From Colius striatus (lineage: Eukaryota; Chordata; Aves; Coliiformes; Coliidae): 64,000 nt of DNA. Both the position numbers and the translations under genes were made by a program. Shown here one piece after another: positions 1-11,535 of the stretch; the stretch's first letter is position 1, and every line of letters begins with the position of its first letter. Location of the stretch: NCBI RefSeq assembly GCF_028858725.1, contig NC_084773.1, positions 4,020,350 to 4,084,349 of the forward strand. Reading direction: 5' to 3'. Below the pieces are notes generated by a model. It had not been told where the DNA came from. It saw only the letters and a program-made list of their open reading frames with translations, and searched no databases.

Positions 1-3000
1 AATACATTGTTGCACAGAAATGCTGTGGAAGGAGCAGAAATCCTTACTTTAACAAGTATACTGTATTCAGCCAAGATACTTATTATTTGTTTCCAAGTGT
101 TTCCATTTTCAGTGCTGTTCCCTTCCCATTGAATCACCGGGTGGATCTTAGCAATGATTCAGGAAACTCAGCACCTAAGGCCACATGTTTCAGCGTGACT
201 TTTATTTATCTTTTAGTAAATGCTATGAATGAATCCTTTCTGTGTATCAAAGACACTCAGTTCTTCTGGGCATACTGTTAACATGAGGAGTGAAGCGAAG
301 CTGCCGCAACGTCTGCACCCACACAGTGGTCAATAAGCCTCTGTGTCCAGCACCGTTCAATCCTGGCATGAAGGTTTGGCCTTACAGAAGCGAGACAGTG
401 CCTGGTGCTGAGGCAGCAGCTCAGCTCTGTCCCTGCAGGCTGCAGCACTCTGGGATGCACCCAGACCCTGCTGCCATGTGGGGATGTGGAACGAGGCTGT
501 CTGTGGGGATGGCATCCTCTAACTGTGAAAAGAAGCTTTTCCAGTCACAGAGCAAGAGAAGGAGGCTTTTCATCCTTCTTTATAACTCTGTGTGGACTGG
601 CCCAGGGGATTGCTCTGCTCAGAGGTTGATGCTTTGGGGGCAAGGGGAGCTCTGAGAGTAGGCTGTCACTGGCAGGGAAGGAAAGATATGGCAGTTCCAG
701 CTGCACCTGGCTCTGATTCACACACAAGACTCTCATTCGGTGACACCAACTGAAGAGATCAGCTTGTCTGGACCAGGTAATTTGAATATTTTAAGTATCT
801 AATGAGGTGTTTTGGTGATGTTGAGACTGGAGCAGGTGGCATGGAACACATACTGTTCTCTTGCTGGGGCACCTGTGGGAAAAACCTTATTTTACATGCA
901 CCCTAGAAAGTCTCCAAAGCTTCCCTTTTCCCTCTCTGCAGCCCCATGGAGAGAAGCAGCATGGGCACTGTCGCTTGGTGCTGCAAGCTGCACGTGTTGC
1001 TCTGTGCGTGGCACCTCTGAAACCAAAAAGCTACATAACAAGGTTCCCATATAATTTCTGTTGTACAGAACTGTCATTATCCTGAGGTCAAGCCAACAGC
1101 TCTCCTTTAATTGCCTGTCTATATATTGCTGTGTAACACATAGTCTGGTCTTAAAAACTGCTGCCATAGTACTGACTGCACTTGTTTCAAGGCTTGGAGC
1201 AGTTGCCTTCCACTTGCTTCCAGAAGGCAAGGCTAATTGCCTTATTTTGGGTGCTTTTTTGTTTTATGGTTTCTCCAGCAAAAAGTCAGGAAAGTCCATT
1301 TCTCAATCAGGAGATGGGAAATGATTGTTTCTGGGGTTTTTATGATGACGGGCCCTTTTTCCCGTCAGAAGCAAGATCCTAGGCTGAGAAAAAGCTCTGT
1401 ACAGTGGAACTGGTGTTTCGGTTCTCTATATGCCTACTTCTGATTCTGGAACTGGTCTGCTTTCAGGAGTGGCAGCTGAAAGCCTCTTAACAGAGGAAAA
1501 GGCCATTTTTTAGAGTCTAAAGACAGTAAATAGCTGAGCTGTTATTGCAGAAGTAAGTTTTGACATAGTTTGCCTTAACAGCATGCTCCTTTGGAAAGTC
1601 TTCTCCATTTATTGGAGTTCAGAAGTGACTCAGAACTGTTGCTTCCACCACAGTTCAAACGCTGTAGCCTCCTCTTCCCACCTGCAATGTGACATACAGA
1701 AAACCAGCAAACAGCAAGGCCCTGAAAGAGCAGCAGAACATTTCCCCAGGAAAAACAAAAGATCACACTCTGTTGTTTATGTAGAAACTGTCTTAAATCT
1801 TGTAGTCACAGATGTAACTGAAAGGAAGATGTAGCCCAGAGTTTTTACTTACATATACTTTAAAAACCCACAAGCCATGTCAAACATGATGACATTCCTG
1901 CATCAAGTGAAAACAAAGGAACCCATCATCATGTTTTCACTGCAGTCCCATTCCATCAGGATTAAGAACTGAGTCACAGCTACCCATGTAGTTTTTGCCT
2001 GTTACACATTGCAGGCTCACAGACATTTAAAAATCAGTATTTTTGGCAGGAGGGGGTTAATTAGCTACTACAGATAGAAAAGAAAACTTTCTCTACTATG
2101 GATTTGTAACAAAATGGATCCTCTTACTTCTACAGTCTACTAAGAGTTTGCTTTAAATCTGTGCCCAGCAGTTCTGCTATGAGAGGGGTAGTTCCCCATC
2201 CCCTTAGCCCAGTAGCGTTAGGTAACAGGAGCTAAATTTGTGCCTGGGCTTTTTACTGTGCAGTAAACACGGAGAAGTGTTAGTCTGGATTTTCCTATGG
2301 AATACTGACAGCATATATTCCATGCTGCTCTGCATAAGAAAATGAACATCCATGCCTGGTTTAGTGCTTCTGCTGGATGGTATATGAGAATGACAGTACT
2401 TCATCTCAAGCATCCAAATGCTATAGTGGTTTAATGGGGCAGGAGGGTGGGAAGAGGAGCCTCTCCTTGGTGAGAGAAAAGGTGACAAATGTGGGACAGA
2501 TTTCCCAGCCCAACTGCATTTTTAGATTGTGGGACAGAGACAAAACAGAATGAGTACTGAGTTCTTCCTTACTGAAGTCAGTATCCATCCCACAGCCATT
2601 TCCTTCCCGGGAGCATGCTCTCGGTAAAGAAGCTGTCAGCCTGAAGCTCCTGTTACATGGCTTCCTTCTCGTCACAGAAGAACAGTCTGCTGCTGCCCCA
2701 TGGCAGTTTTCACTCAGTAAAATATTTAGGCTGTGGTTGATCACAACATGTCTGGTGAAAATAGGTCAAGTTTGGTATTTGAATGCCCTGGAAAAACTGT
2801 CAGTGTGTTTGTCATATGCATCAGTATCTGTCCTGTTTAAAAAACACCACTTTTAGGTCTGGCCAGTGGCAAACCTGGCTGTGGAGGTGGAAATTTGATT
2901 ACTAGTGCTGCTGAGGAGAGAATTAGAGGGTGTTTTCCATAGCTGAAGTAACCTTCAAAGCAAGCCTTCCCTCACGGTATGTTGTGTGAAGCCAGAACAT

Positions 3001-4057
3001 TATTTGTGCAGTGAAAAGGTCTCTGAGAGGCAGGTTTGAAGAAGTCAGCTAGAATAAGCTTACTCCTAATACATCTTTATTTTTGAAGGTGATATCTAGA
3101 AGTAAGAGCAGTGAGAAGGAAGTTCCTAACCTGTTCAGGGTCTGCAGAACTTCTTGTTCTCCCTTGCAGAGTGAGGCGCCTAAGTCTAACCTAGTTACCC
3201 TAAACTGCATCTAATCTGTAGAGAAACAGGCAGCTCTGGAAGGCAGCTGTCACATCCCACACAGAGTTGTCATCAGGAAACACTCAGTTTATTCATCTTG
3301 CTGGGTTAACTGGCTCTGGCTTTGCCCTGCAGTTGGTTTTTATTTTCCTGTTTGCTTGCAGGAAAATTATTTTCATTTAAAAAACCCAAGACATGCTGAT
3401 GTGAAAATGGAAAGAAGAGTTTCCCCTGTCATGGGGCAGAGCTTGGCAACCACAGGTCATGTGGTATTTACACAGAAAAGCAGTTCCCTGTGTGTGGATG
3501 GACCTGGGTAGTGGCAGGGAAAGAGGTCAAGCAAAGCTCACGCGACAGCCAACGTCCACATAAACCCTCAAAATCAGGCTCATGAGAAGGAGTTATGCAG
3601 ATGTGTGACAGCAGGCAGTGACTTTAATAAATCCTTGTATTTTTAAGTATGCCTTAGGAGTACATCAGCTGCAACAATTTGTTGCTTGCTCGTTTGTTTT
3701 CCAGTCGTTTTTCCCTCCCAGCTTTTCTTGGGGCAAACTTTTCAGTTTTTTTCAACTTCTCCTTGTACTGACTCTTCAGAGTGAGCAGGATTCAGAGTGA
3801 ACAGCACTGACTCTTCAGGGTGATCCTAGAAGCTGTGGACAAAGCCTGTCTGCCCAAGTTGCAGTGCAGACACTATGTGCTGCTCTGCTGTCAGATGAAG
3901 GACGGTGGTAACAGTGAGGAAGATGCGCTGACAGTCTCGGTAACACTGTTGCCCTGTCACTCTGATTACAGAGATCAGTCAGGCCAAGATTTTCTCACTC
4001 ACTCACTCCACCAATTAAGAGAGATGTCAGTAACCCTTTTCCATCTCCCAATTGCAG
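1..4057 (+). other. NINJ1 intron 1 (3' part)
   Basis: No coding exon, RNA gene or clear repeat was recognised here. The sequence is not CpG-rich and contains nothing resembling the acidic N-terminus of ninjurin-1, so exon 1 and the promoter should lie further left. A small local repeat (actgactcttcag) occurs near 3768 and 3807. Confidence 0.75.
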
Positions 4058-4292
4058 CGCAGGACGACGCAGTGGTTCCAGAGGAACAGACCCATGAATT
4101 TCAACCACTACGCCAATAAGAAGAGCGCGGCGGAGAGCATGTTAGACATCGCCCTGCTGATGGCCAACGCTTCCCAGCTGAAGGCTGTCATGGAACAAGG
4201 ACCTTCTTTTACCTTCTACATCCCACTTATCACTCTTATCAGCCTGTCGCTCACCCTGCAAATTATAGTGGGAGTGCTCCTGATATTCCTTG
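4058..4292 (+). CDS. NINJ1: NINJ1 coding exon 2
   Basis: The acceptor ccattgcag ends at 4057 and the donor g|gtacgt starts at 4293. The exon is 235 bp and leaves one nucleotide of a split valine codon. It encodes the RTTQWFQRNRPMNFNHY segment, both amphipathic helices and the first membrane span. A second AG five bases further in (4061-4062) could act as an alternative acceptor but would change the reading phase. Intron 2, which follows, is 4.65 kb. Confidence 0.95.
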
Positions 4293-7200
4293 GTACGTAG
4301 CAGCAAGAGCCGCTGGCGTGTATTTTTCTTACAGGTTGCAACCCATGAGGTGGCATATAAGATGGTACATAGATGCCCCTTTTCTTTTTACCAAGCTGTT
4401 ATATTTGAAAGTCTTTGCCTCACAACTGATTAAAATTTTCTCTGAAGACCATAGAAATACTGCAAGAAAAGGAGTAAGGGCAGCTTGATGTGGAATCTTC
4501 TATTTTGATCAACTTCCTCGTGCTCTTCTGCCCAGAGCATGAATATTTTTCTTTTCAGAAGGCCTGAGGAGGAAGGAAAATGATGAAATACTGTAAAAAC
4601 AAGTAAGCATTAATAGGCCAGATAGGATCATGCAGCCTGTCCAGTTGCATAATAGTGATTCTGGCAAGACTTGTTACTTAATTTTGTGGCTGAAATGTAT
4701 TTGTTCCATATCAGTCATATCATAAGCAATATTATAAGAATATATTGTGCACACAGAACTCTGCAACAGAAGTGAAAGTTGAAATACCTGCCTTATTCTC
4801 GGTCTTCTGTGCATTTGTGCTTCTGCAATCCAATCAAAGGTCTGAGAGCAAAGGCTTGACAGTAGGGAAAAACATCCCTTCGGTTTTAGATTTAGGAAAT
4901 TATTCAAAGCATCCTAAATCTACAGGTGGGGAATGGTAGAAACTTATTTGTTGATGTTAATTTTCAAGCTTGTGCTAAACTGAAGTGAAAAATTACACAA
5001 TAGGCTACTTGCAGCAAGATTTTGGTGTAAGAATGTGCCTCATCTATTATCCACATGCTACAACTTCAGCCAAAACATTGGAAATGACATATAGTATGAA
5101 AACACAGTCCAAGTAGCATCCTGGGACTGTAAATAGATTGTCCTGGATTCTGCTTATCGCTGGGGAAACCGTTTCTGCTTTCTTCCAAAGAAAAGTGATG
5201 CAGCACCTGTGACATATGCTGGAAATCAAGAGAATGAGTTCAAATGGGAGTTGTGTGAGTCCGTGCTTTGGACACGCCTGGTGAGACAGCTGTAGAATTG
5301 ATCCCCTGCTCCCTGCCTCCCCTGCTCCCCTTTCTGTCTTATTTGTTGAATTAGGACCTTCACTTTCCTAGAATTTCACTGCAGCGTCATTGCTGTTCTC
5401 AAAAATAGAGGTTCCTCTATTTGGTATTAACAGGTACAGTGGTGTGAGACACAGGAACTGGCACTTACCACTGAAAACGAGGTGTTTTAAGTTAGTATTG
5501 CCAGATTAGTAGCACACATATGTCCTACACCCCCTACACACCATCACTAAGTAAGCTTGAATTACCCCCAAAAGCCCAACTAAAATTCCAATGTGAGTGG
5601 AGATACAGCACTCTGAGCCTTCTGATTTTATCTTAAAAGTGTCTTCAGTGCTTCCCTTTGCTGTCTTAAACCTACTGTGACATTTGCCCCCGTGCTTTTG
5701 CAAGGCAAAACAGAATCCAGTGGCACTTTGCAAAGTTGCTGGAAACCTGTGACATTCATTAGCAGCACCCAAACCCCGAGGCCATCGTTTTGGAGAGTAC
5801 ATCACAGACAGCTGTGGAATCAGGGGAAACATTTTGGTTTCAGCGTCATCTGAACCCCAACATTCACTGAAACAAATGGCACCCTCACTGGTAGGAAGCA
5901 GCTGTGAGTCACTTCTTTTGCTGGTGACACACATTCATTTACTCTCATAACTTTTTTCCACATCTTTCTCTTTAAATGTCTGGGTATTATATAACAGACC
6001 TTAAGTCTACTGTAAATGAGAAGCCTTGAAGGTGATAGCCAGAGTTCACACGTGGCATTTACTAAGCTATAGGTGCCACCTTTGACATCACTGTTAGTCC
6101 TGCAATGTTCTGTGTTTTTTAGCACAACTGAAAAGAGCAAATTTGTGTTCAAGGAGGAAGTTCATGGGAAGCCAGGAGGCATAAGGCTTGTGATAATGAT
6201 ATGCAGCTCATGTAGCTTTTTTGTCTTTTTATACAGCAGAGACACAATAGAGCTGTCTGTGCAGTTGGGACAGGAGCAAAACCCAGGGGCCATTCCAGAA
6301 AGGAAGTGGAAAAAGCTACCTGATGATACCTTAAAGAATAATTTTGATTGGAAAATACCTTAAGATCATGGAGTTCAACCACTCATGCCACCTTGCCAAG
6401 CCCAGCACTAACCCATGGCCCTCAGTGCCTCAGCTCCACAGCTTTGCAATAGCTCCAGGGCTGGGCACTCCCCCATCTCTCTGGGCAGCCTGGCACAGGG
6501 GCTGACACCCCTCTCAGGGAAACAGTTCTGCCTCAGCTCCAATCTAAACCTCCCCTGGGGCAACTTGAGGCCACTTCCTCTTGTCTTGTCATTCATTACC
6601 TGGGAGAAGAGACTGACTCCCACCTCACTGCAGCCTCCTGTCAGGGAGTTGCAGAGAGTGCTCATGTCTCCCCTCAGCCTCCTCCAGACTGAACATCCCC
6701 CGGTCCATCAGCCCCTCCCCATCTGACTTGTGCTCCAGCCCCTTGTCCTGCTCTGGTGCCTGTCTCTGGACACACTCCAGCATCATCATCCCAGGAGCTA
6801 CTAGTTTTCACAGTTCTCTGCTAGGCATTTAAAGCTTTTCCTCCATGAAAAGAGAAGGTAACAAACATTTTGATACACGTTCAGCAAAGTTGTCCTTGGC
6901 AGTGATTTGGTCATTTAACTTTTTGGAAGAAAAGCAAAGAATGTCTTAAAATAGTTTAAGTGGCATGAAATCATAGTAATCTAATCCCACTATAATAAAA
7001 TACTTAAAGAATAACTGCTTTTAAGAACATTTTCACAAACACCCTCATCTGGAGTACTATAATCACAAAGGCAGCATCACTGCAATTCTGCAGCATTCAG
7101 AGCAGTGCCTGAACTGACGAGCAGCACTTGTCTTCTCTGACCCTTGTTGGACAAAGGGACAGCTCCAAAAGAGTCAGTTCTCCTTTGAGCATGATTGCTT

Positions 7201-9101
7201 TTAACTCACTAAATGTGTTTAGGGCACTGCTGCCATCTGAACTGCTGTCTGCCATACTTCAGGATTAGGCACTCCATGTCATTCCTTCCATTTCATTCGC
7301 ATGACAGTAGTAGAGTCCTTCCAGGCACTTTTGGGATAGAAGCATCAATGTATCTCCAGATCCTTTATAGACATGTATAGACTCATTTTCAGGGTTAAGC
7401 ACTGCTGAGCTGAAATTGTTTCATGCCTACACAGGTGTGCAGAGGCTTATGCTTTTCAAGTCATTCCCCCACGCTGTTCTTCCATGCCTTGGCTGGTCTG
7501 CGCTGTTTGGCTCTACTGCTGTAGCAAACAGGACTTGAACAGCAGCCTGGAATTCCTTGAAACCAAAACAGCATCAGGCTTCTTAATTAGAGACACCAAG
7601 TGAACCTGGCTGTTAATATTCCAGTTGAGTTGTCTTCTCTGGAGACATTCCAAACCCACCTGGACGAGTTCCTGTGTGCCCTACTCTAGGTGGTGCTGCT
7701 CTGGCAGGGGGATTGCACTGGATGAGCTTTCCAGGTCCCTTCCAACCCTTAAGACTGTGATTCTGTGAGTGCATTTGCCACCACTTCTGCTTAACTGCCT
7801 CAGCAGGCAGGTGAGCCTTGGTTCTGTGGTTCAGCTCTGCAGCGTTGACAGGACCATCATGTTAAATGCAAATAGCAAAATTCATCTTGTGCAGGAGTCA
7901 CGAGCTACTCGTGTGCCGGTCAGAAGGAGCTCAGGGGTTAATTTCTGTTGCTGTGAAAGCTCTCATGTGCCCTGTGTGTGCACACACCAACTCTGCTGAT
8001 CTGTGCATTTAATGGGCAAAAACTATCCTCCAAACACACTTCAGAACTCACTGCACTCATTCCACCAGCATCAAAGAACTTCAGCAGAGGGCACGAGTTG
8101 CAGAGCCCTTACTGCAGGAGAACAGAGGCAGAGGGAGACCTCGTGTTTCCACATGCTGCCAGGAAACTGCACCCGGGCATCAAACTGTCCTGTTGTCAAA
8201 TCTATTATCAGCCCAGTGTCCCTCACTTAATGTTTCCACAAGGCCTGGAATCAAGGCTCAAACGAAATGAATACTGTCTCCCTAGCCTGTTCCTCCCTCA
8301 CTCCCATTAGTGGTTCAACCAAAGAACAGCTGCAAGAAACAAAAGGAAATGTTTACACAGCTGATGCTCTCTGTGAAAAGAAGAGCAGCCACACTGCTTG
8401 GAAATCTCCCTCTGTTTAACACATACAATGCCTTTGCTTTCTAAAAACAGAATTGGGTACAAAAGCAGGGAGTACAGCTGGGGAAGGGCTCCAGTACAAA
8501 ACCAATCCAGCACTGGCAGAGACTGGGCTGTCAGCAAGGAACCTGTAGTGCTTGAACTGTAGGAAATTGAGCTGCGTTTCATCCTGTCAGGGCTTCAAGC
8601 TTCATGTATTCAACACCGAAACAGTTTTGCAAGTCTGCAACAAAGCTAGCTTTCAAAGGCTGGAGAACTCAGAAGATTTCTAGTAATGTTTGTGTGTCCA
8701 TTGCTTCCCACCTGCATCCACAGAGATTAGGTGCTAATTACTGGAAGCTGAAATGCTCCTGTGGTTAAAGGCCTTCTCCTTCACACTTCCACTGACGCTG
8801 CAGAATCTTACTTCCCTTTTAAGTAGGACTGAAGCAAATAGCTTAATGTAGGGAAAATTCTTGAACTACATGAGTAGTGAAGACTTTTGTTCTGGGTTTT
8901 GAAATATACATGTAATTAAAGCTTTTTTTTCCCTTTCTCTTTGAAGTAAAATACGACCTTAACAACCCTGCAAAACACGGAAAGCTGGATTTCCTCAACA
9001 ACCTTGCAACTGGACTGGTGTTCATTATAGTAGTTGTGAATATTTTCATCACTGCCTTTGGAGTGCAGAAGCCAGCTGCTGAGCCAGCATCAAGACAGTG
9101 A
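4058..9101 (+). CDS. NINJ1: Ninjurin-1, 3' part of coding region (exons 2 and 3)
   Basis: Ninjurin-1 is a small plasma-membrane protein, first described as a homophilic adhesion molecule and later shown to oligomerise and rupture the membrane in lytic cell death. Two exons join in phase (4058-4292 and 8947-9101) and give about 129 residues. The family's usual length is about 150, so only the first 20-25 residues (exon 1) are missing; they lie left of the window. Visible in order are the amphipathic helix pair (NHYANKKSAAESMLDIALLM, then ANASQLKAVMEQGPSF), a first membrane span ending VGVLLIFLV, the linker KYDLNNPAKHGKLDF, and a second span around GLVFIIVVVNIFITAF. The residues matching human Lys45, Asp53 and Ala59, and the NAS sequon, are kept. 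The divergent tail ends in EPASRQ. Ninjurin-2 is excluded because the helix and linker sequences match NINJ1. The family assignment is near certain. Confidence 0.97.
6338..6795 (-). mobile_element. CR1 LINE fragment, 3'-UTR/3' end
   Basis: The sequence matches the reverse-complement pattern of avian CR1 3' regions: ttggaaaataccttaagatc, then phrases around caaccactcatgcca, then the long 'gggcactcccccatctctctg' type stretch and cagactgaacatcccc. The element is truncated at its 5' end and has no intact reverse transcriptase. It sits in NINJ1 intron 2 and shares its ancestral block with the fragment at 37.75 kb. Confidence 0.85.
7625..7768 (+). mobile_element. CR1 LINE 3' end
   Basis: This is a typical CR1 3' terminus in sense orientation: ttccaaacccacctggacga, then gtgctgctctggcaggggga, then ttggatgagctttccaggtc-like wording, ending with the characteristic attctgtgag tail. 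Only about 145 bp remain, so it is severely 5'-truncated. Confidence 0.9.
8947..9101 (+). CDS. NINJ1: NINJ1 coding exon 3 with stop codon
   Basis: The pyrimidine-rich acceptor ctttctctttgaag ends at 8946. The exon starts with TA, completing the valine codon split by intron 2. It encodes VKYDLNNPAKHGKLDF and the second membrane span and ends at TGA 9099-9101. The transcribed exon continues to 9108, where a strong donor (gtgagt) follows. The last coding exon is therefore spliced to an untranslated exon. The stop lies 7 nt from the junction, too close to trigger nonsense-mediated decay. Confidence 0.96.
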
Positions 9102-9108
9102 CAACAAG

Positions 9109-11535
9109 GTGAGTGGTCTGTGAGCCATGAGGGAGTAGGGCATAGCTTTAAAAAGAGCCACGAGCTTAGCTGTACAGCTCTAGCCCTTGCAGATAAATGA
9201 GTTTACTTCAGACTGCTCCAAAAGCAGAAGCCACTCAGAACTGCTCAATTATTACAGTGTGTTTGTCAATGTAAGGTTCAAAAGTTGATGGCAGTGTCTT
9301 GCTCTGTCAGGGGCCCCTTGTGTGTCACGCATGGGAAGTGTGAGCATTGTCCTTCTGCCTTAGCCACTCCTTTCCCTTGTTGCTGACTAAGCCAGGAACA
9401 GAAATAATACTGTTTTGCTTCCTGTAAATGCTTCTTTTTCTAAGAAGGGTTTGCAGTGTGCTGCATCCAGTCTCTTATGATCACTGAAGGCTTAAATCTT
9501 TACCCAAGTAGGCAGGGCTGTTGAGTCCAGCATACAGTCCCACAGCTCGCTGGAGCCCTCCAGCCCCCAGGCAGATGGGGTGGATTTCTGCCCTTCCAAG
9601 CTGTGGGGCCTTTGCTTTGTGGGAGCCTCAGCCCATGGAGATGTGTGCTGTCCCTTTACTGGATGCATGCAGTCCTGTAGGACAATATTGTTTGCTCTAC
9701 CTGCATTTTAAAGTTTGTTACTTACTTAAGCAGAAGGATAAATACAGGAACTGTGAGAATCAGAATGGGTGTCTTCCCTGCATCACAGCTATGATGGACA
9801 ATTTGGGAGGAGATAAACCTAAATTGTAAGCTTGTAGCCCAAGAAGCACTGTAGCCCAACATCTGCCTTTAAAATAGCACTGCTAAGTTACTGTGTGCCA
9901 GCACTGCTCTGGCTCTTAATCTTCCAAATCTCAAATACCATTCAGAAGATCTGCTGAAGAAGGAATTGCACTGAAGAAGGAATTGCTTGATTTTCCTGGC
10001 AAGCCACAGAATGCTGGCTGCTGTGCAGACAGCCCATACAGGGAATGTCATTGGGTTTGACTTAGCTTCTGGATGAAACCCTTTCTCCATGAAAGTAAAG
10101 ATACAAGGCCTTTAAACTCCAGAAATCTGTAACAAGAATGGAAACCAGACCAAAATGTTCTGGTTGTGGGTAGGGGGAAGTCAGTGTGACTGATTACAAG
10201 GAAGATGAAGAATGAGATTCGTTTACTTTGGATTGTGGGTGGAAGCATCTGCTTTAACCAAAACCTGTGAGATTCTGGCAGTGAATTAAGATAGTTTTAT
10301 TGTATTTGCTGGCCATGGTCTCTACAAATAAATGAACAAATGTGTCATTTTAGCAGCAAAGAGCACATAGGTTATCTGAGATATTGTCAGCATTGTAGGC
10401 AGTGTCTCTCTCAGCAGTACATATTAAAGCAATGCTGAAACACTAACTACAAAGCTGCAACGCCAGGAAAACTGAATGGAGGGTTATGGGAGTTTTAGCT
10501 CTTCTCACAGGGGAAAAAAACAAGCACAACAGCCAGCAACAGAGGCAAGAATCTGAAATGGGCATCAAGAAGTACAAATAACAGCCAAGGTGGGATACCA
10601 AAATCCCATTTTATGACACAGTGAAAGAAAAGAGGAAAGAGGGGAAGAAAGGAGAGGCAGCTTTTGCTGATCACAACAAGGTATGCTGAGCAGAGAGGAA
10701 GATGAGGTGACAATCAAACAAGCCAGTTAGTGGCTTCATATAAGAGTGTACTGAGATGTCAGCTAACACCCAAGGTCATCACAGCCTTTGGGAGTTCATC
10801 CTCCACCATCTCTTCTTCTCTCCAGAACGTGTCAGCCCAAAGGGTTTAGTGGTATAATTATCACCCTGCCTGTGGAATCCTTAGGTAGAAAGCTAGGTCT
10901 GAAAGGAGAAACCAGCTGACATGTAACTTCTCTGAGATGGTCATGAGAGCACTCACCCAGCTCATGTGGCCTCACGGCCGGAGCCTCTGTGCACACGTGG
11001 GGCCAGGATTGGCATCTGCTGCTGGAATTGGTTTCATAAACCCACAGTGCTGCACAACAGGAGCAACAGCAGCTGGGTTGTGTGACCTCAGGCAGAGGCA
11101 GGAGCAAAGGACCTTTAAAGCCAGTTTCCATCTGTGCACAAGCAGCAGCTGCACGATCCCCCTGCACTTCTCACACATGCTGTTGGTCTCCTCATAAAGC
11201 GGCCAAAATGGGTGTGTGGGACCTGTGCCTTTTTGCTCCAGACTTGTGAGATGTGGAGGTTCTTCACTGCTTTCGAATCTTGCATCTGGTGTTTGCTTAT
11301 TTGCACATCTTGCCCTTTCTAAAAACACCTGGTCACCTGAATGACAGTTAAATAAAATGAGTCTCCTTCATTGCACTGCCACAGTCTCCTCAAAGCCCTG
11401 AGAGAAGTTCCCTGCCTTCACCTTCCCTCTCAGGCACACTTTTCCAAAGAAAACCTAATTCCTCTTTGAGGCAAACTTGTCATTTACTGTAATTCCTGTA
11501 CACTAACACCTTAATGTCTTTGTTTGCAATTTCAG
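9109..11535 (+). other. NINJ1 intron 3 (after the stop codon)
   Basis: This intron is 2.4 kb, with a gtgagt donor and a cag acceptor, and separates the stop-codon exon from the 3'-UTR exon. It contains a 17-bp tandem duplication at 9954-9986 and an AATAAA near 11353, which could allow intronic polyadenylation. No coding sequence was recognised. Confidence 0.6.
9954..9986. repeat. 17-bp tandem duplication
   Basis: The unit ctgaagaaggaattgca is present once in full and once as 16 bases directly adjacent, with no mismatch. It lies in NINJ1 intron 3 and is probably a recent replication-slippage duplication. Confidence 0.85.

Larger units (their letters stand above)
4293..8946 (+). other. NINJ1 intron 2
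   Basis: This intron is 4.65 kb, bounded by gtacgt and an AG acceptor. It contains two CR1 fragments in opposite orientations (about 6338-6795 minus and 7625-7768 plus). I see nothing else recognisable. Confidence 0.85.
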
